A DNA stretch of 64,000 nt from Oxyruncus cristatus (taxonomy: Eukaryota > Chordata > Aves > Passeriformes > Cotingidae). The notes under the pieces are model-generated. The model was given only the letters and a program-made list of their open reading frames with translations, ran no database searches and had not been told where the DNA came from. The stretch spans positions 124,001-188,000 of the forward strand of contig VXAY01006826.1 in NCBI GenBank assembly GCA_013399855.1, written 5' to 3'. The position numbers and the translations under genes are program-made. Of this stretch, positions 61,833 to 64,000 are shown in pieces. Every line of letters begins with the position of its first letter. The first letter of the stretch is position 1.

Positions 61833-63459
61833 TTATGCAATTCCCCATACTACTATGAGAATCCCCACATAGTTCTTTTTAGCATCCTTAACAGCATAAG
61901 TGCAAGAGGAAAAACATTTATATTACTCTCAGCTGGTACCAGACAAACCAAGATAAACAAGAGGGAAAACTCACACACTGCCATATTTCAAATACGCAGT
62001 ATAAGAGACAATACCCTAGAAAATCATGGTTAAAAGACTATACAGTTAGATGTTCACAGATATGCTGTGGCCTTTCATTGACAATGCATGATGTCATAAA
62101 TAATAAGCAATAGAAAAACAACTGGAAACTTTATGTTTTTCTTTGTACAGACACCCTTGAGAAAGAAGCCTATGGTGATATAAAAAGGACCATATTGACC
62201 CCTTTTCACTTTTGGCAGTTGGGCTGGCAATAACTGTCTCTTTTTATTAATATTGTTTTTATCTGGAGCCATAATGACCATCCTACATAGGTGAAATGAA
62301 AGACATTTATTTTACACCTAACACCTCACTGGGAGAAAAAAAATTCAATGTATTGCACTAATTTGCTAAATAACTTTTTGCTGTTGAAGAGAAACAGCTC
62401 TCAAGGGCCAGACGTCTTACCTGGCCTGCTCAGAAACTAATTGCAAACCACTGTGCCTGAGCAATGGGATCTCAGCACTGAGCATGCTACAGTCTGCAGC
62501 TCTCTGTGCTAACGTGATCAGCAACGATGACATAGATCATGGAGAAGTTCCTTGAGAACAACCTAAGTCTTTCTTATAGTATTAATCAGAGTTTGCCTGA
62601 AAAGTAACGGAAACTATGGAGCAGCACTGACAAGCCCAAGCAAGCTGACAGATGATATGCCTGCCTGTGTGAGCTCACTCTGTTGAAACCAGAGCTGAGA
62701 CATTATCATCTCCAGGCACCAGCAGCCATGGATTGAACAGAGCTTAAAAACCTGTTCCTTTCCAGTCACTCTTCCCTTGAGGAACGGAAAAATTAACTGG
62801 ATATTTTCGAACAGAGAGAAAAGAGAGATATTTCTCCCCCTAGCCAGGCATCTGTGGTAGTAGACATCACTCTCCTATGGGACTTGAGGATATGTCTGTA
62901 ATGCAGTTACCATTCAGTATAACCAGAATAACCTACATCACTTTCTCACATAACTGCCAGTAGCAGAGATATAGCTCTGTATTTCTCAGTGCAGGTTATA
63001 AAACCCATCTGGGAAACTTAACATACACTTGAACAGGTTTAGCAGCCTGCACTAAGTTTTATAGTGCCATAATGATGCTGTTAATGCTAATTTAAAGATA
63101 CCTCAAGTCTTGTCTGAAGGACAACTGTCCCAGTCTCACGTGAAGGAATAATGTGAAGTAGCAGCAGTCAAAATCTAATCTTTGGCTTCATCACTATCAG
63201 TGTGACTAGGGCTTGCTCTGAGTTTGCTTGCACTTTTTCAGAGAGGCACAGCAAGTCTGTGCATGTCTTGCAGATGGACTGGTCTACCTCAGAAACACTT
63301 AAGATGGTTTGTTGAAGAGGGAGCTAAGAGAGGCTTGTGAAACAGCAGCTCCCTAAACATGCTGAAAATGAAAGAAAAACACTTCCAAAGCAGACAATTA
63401 AACATATTGAGAAATGTTCCTGGGACAATCAAATATATTTTGTTTAATTTCTCTCTCAG
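61833..63459. other. unique DNA, no gene seen
   Basis: No nameable gene or repeat. Short open frames (68 codons near 62,075-62,281) show no domain. Weak LINE-like similarity may extend a few dozen bases beyond 61,832 but cannot be followed with confidence. Confidence 0.5.
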
Positions 63460-63752
63460 GAAACCCAACTCTGCTTGCAAGAAAACCTTGTAAAACTTCA
63501 GCTGATGCATATGCAGATCTTACACTTGAATTCCACAATTTTGCACTTGAAATACTAGAAAACAGTGGCTTTTCTAGCTTCATCCAGGATATAAATCCTA
63601 AGAAGACTGATGTTTTTCTTGAGGTCTGGTCTTTCAAATCCATGTACTCCGACTTTGTCCTTTATGTTTTTCCCTCACTCCTAAATATTTTGGTTTATTT
63701 TATCTTCACTTTCAATCAAAGACTCAAAATTATATATTTTCACCCCTTCTGA
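63460..63752 (+). other. exon-like open segment, unidentified
   Basis: A long pyrimidine tract with a near-ideal acceptor (TTTAATTTCTCTCTCAG) precedes 97 open codons ending at TGA 63,750-63,752, unusual in such A/T-rich DNA. The first part (ADAYADLTLEFHNFALEILE, then NSGFSSFIQDINPKKTD) has a protein-like mix of residues. A moderate donor GAG|GTCTGG follows 63,623, so it could be an internal exon of 164 nt or a terminal exon. The opposite strand is also open for 73-81 codons here, so strand is uncertain. It may belong to a gene extending beyond the window or to an unrecognised repeat. Confidence 0.22.
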
Positions 63753-64000
63753 CTGGATATCAGGATGAATACTAGGATAAAATATGTAGGTCCTTTTTAA
63801 TCAGAATAGCTTGTAGAATTTGTTCCTTCACGTTTTTATCGCAGCAATATCACCTCTACACATTGTGTTATTACTACTGAATGATAAAGAATTCCAAACA
63901 GTATTTTTCAAAACTATTTGTGCCTAACATAACATGTCAGTCATATCATCTCATACAGAATAATCATAAATAGGTATGCTTTTATCTGTCCTCAGTCATT

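Noticed and set aside
1..64000. CRISPR arrays, operons, prophage or bacterial gene systems
   Set aside because: No regularly spaced repeats, no dense coding and no ribosome-binding-site pattern. The repeats identify vertebrate (bird) nuclear DNA.

Overview
The window looks like nuclear DNA from a songbird (passerine). It is A/T-rich and CpG-poor, with no prokaryote-like gene packing. Its recognisable content is avian retroelements: five clear CR1 LINE fragments (a sixth is doubtful), one solo LTR of the avian ERVL type, and two copies of a SINE whose 5' part is a degraded isoleucine (AAT) tRNA and whose 3' part is a CR1 tail. That SINE architecture matches TguSINE1, a family known from passerines; chicken has no comparable active SINE. 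This is the main evidence for the taxon.

Layout. 1-5.1 kb: unique A/T-rich DNA, a possible regulatory island near 3.8-4.3 kb and a short CR1 tail. 11.4-12.9 kb: the longest CR1, carrying broken reverse-transcriptase sequence. 20.7 kb: an old CR1 tail on the minus strand. 32.6-33.2 kb: a CR1 fragment. 34.5 kb: SINE copy A (minus), followed by a somewhat GC-richer stretch to about 39 kb with a perfect 41-bp tandem duplication. 43.8-44.4 kb: the solo ERVL-like LTR, with a near-perfect 5-bp target-site duplication. 55.4 kb: SINE copy B (plus). 58.1 and 60.0 kb: two copies of an 83-bp segment at 81/83 identity, 1,866 bp apart, with unrelated flanks. 61.7 kb: a CR1 tail (minus).

No protein-coding gene can be named. 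No long open frame resembles a known host protein, so the window is probably intergenic or deep inside a large intron. A few short segments combine plausible splice sites with open frames (near 11.2, 15.6, 34.7, 46.5-47.1 and 63.5 kb). They are listed at low confidence, because several such coincidences are expected by chance in 64 kb.

The elements do not form a pathway. CR1 supplies the machinery in trans that is thought to mobilise the SINE, and the shared CR1-like 3' tail is the visible link. I found no CRISPR array, rRNA, intact tRNA gene, provirus or novel gene system. The most unexplained signal is the 83-bp dispersed duplication.
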